Shown here in pieces: positions 63,954-64,000 of a stretch of DNA of 64,000 nucleotides (its first letter is position 1; every line of letters begins with the position of its first letter). The position numbers and the translations under genes were made by a program. The notes beneath the pieces were generated by a model. It did not search any database and was not told where the DNA came from. It saw only the letters and a list, made by a program, of their open reading frames with translations. This DNA is from Ornithinibacillus contaminans (GTDB lineage: Bacteria; Bacillota; Bacilli; Bacillales; Amphibacillaceae), in NCBI RefSeq assembly GCF_001038425.2, contig NZ_LDPV02000036.1, positions 62,001-126,000 on the forward strand. Direction: 5' to 3'.

Positions 63954-64000
63954 TATAGTCCCTCCCTCATAAATTTCAATAAACCGATGTTAACCATGTA

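Noticed and set aside
63954-64000. Possible end of lpdV (E3) just upstream of bkdAA
   Set aside because: Only 47 nt remain. One frame stays open to a TAA overlapping the bkdAA start region, but the short peptide does not resemble the usual C-terminus of lipoamide dehydrogenase.

Overview
This window is a chromosomal segment from a spore-forming, low-GC Bacillaceae. A complete spoIIA operon, spoVA genes, sleB-ypeB, spmA-spmB-dacB and spoIIM show sporulation. Gene order closely follows the Bacillus subtilis ypf-res-spm-spoVA-spoIIA-fur-yqj-bkd region. AT-rich sequence, compact genes and protein sequences that resemble but differ from B. subtilis suggest a halotolerant genus such as Oceanobacillus, Virgibacillus or Gracilibacillus; the exact genus cannot be fixed from the sequence alone. 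Almost all genes lie on the minus strand. No rRNA, tRNA, CRISPR array, phage or insertion sequence was seen.

Layout. 1-6.2 kb: end of yphA, S1-domain protein, cmk, the PilZ protein MotI, ypeB-sleB and prsW. 6.3-15.7 kb: asparaginase (+), bacillithiol-disulfide reductase, glutamate dehydrogenase with a cre/promoter region, the MecA paralogue, YpbE-like protein, YpbD, RecQ, YpbB, ferredoxin (+), then a two-gene uptake cassette (DUF4430 lipoprotein plus ECF S component) behind a cobalamin riboswitch and attenuator. 16-22.2 kb: resA-resB-resC-resD-resE (cytochrome c maturation and redox two-component system). 22.2-30.3 kb: rluB, spmA-spmB-dacB, scpA-scpB, a 29-residue YjcZ-type gene, an orphan ribT, a small membrane ORF, a site-2 protease homologue, ppiB and lysA. 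30.4-36 kb: spoVAA-spoVAB-spoVAF (without AC, AD and AE), then spoIIAA-spoIIAB-sigF and dacF. 36.2-43.9 kb: pdp, punA, deoB, xerD, yqzK, fur, spoIIM, an EndoQ-like nuclease and nudF. 44-53.3 kb: aldo/keto reductase, yqkB, SDR, MBL protein, a plus-strand GDPD-namA-rnz-aldehyde dehydrogenase run, dinB and a small monooxygenase. 53.4-58.7 kb: methylmalonyl-CoA operon. 58.8-64 kb: a Prli42-like miniprotein (+), YqjA, bacilliredoxin, and bkdAA-bkdAB-bkdB.

How the genes fit together. The branched-chain 2-oxoacid dehydrogenase (BkdAA/AB/B) feeds acyl-CoAs toward propionyl-CoA. The carboxyltransferase, epimerase and B12-dependent mutase operon then handles propionyl-/methylmalonyl-CoA. The mutase needs cobalamin, and the riboswitch-controlled lipoprotein/ECF cassette at 14.7-16 kb is a plausible B12 supply line. 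A large block serves sporulation and germination: SigF control, SpoVA, SleB/YpeB, DacB/DacF, SpmA/B, SpoIIM. A bacillithiol redox pair (YpdA-type reductase and a CGC bacilliredoxin) is also present.

The most unusual items are: the B12-binding/epimerase fusion paired with a catalytic-only mutase subunit; the DUF4430 + ECF cassette under a cobalamin riboswitch; the shortened spoVA operon; three long imperfect palindromes in intergenic gaps; and several very small membrane-protein genes.
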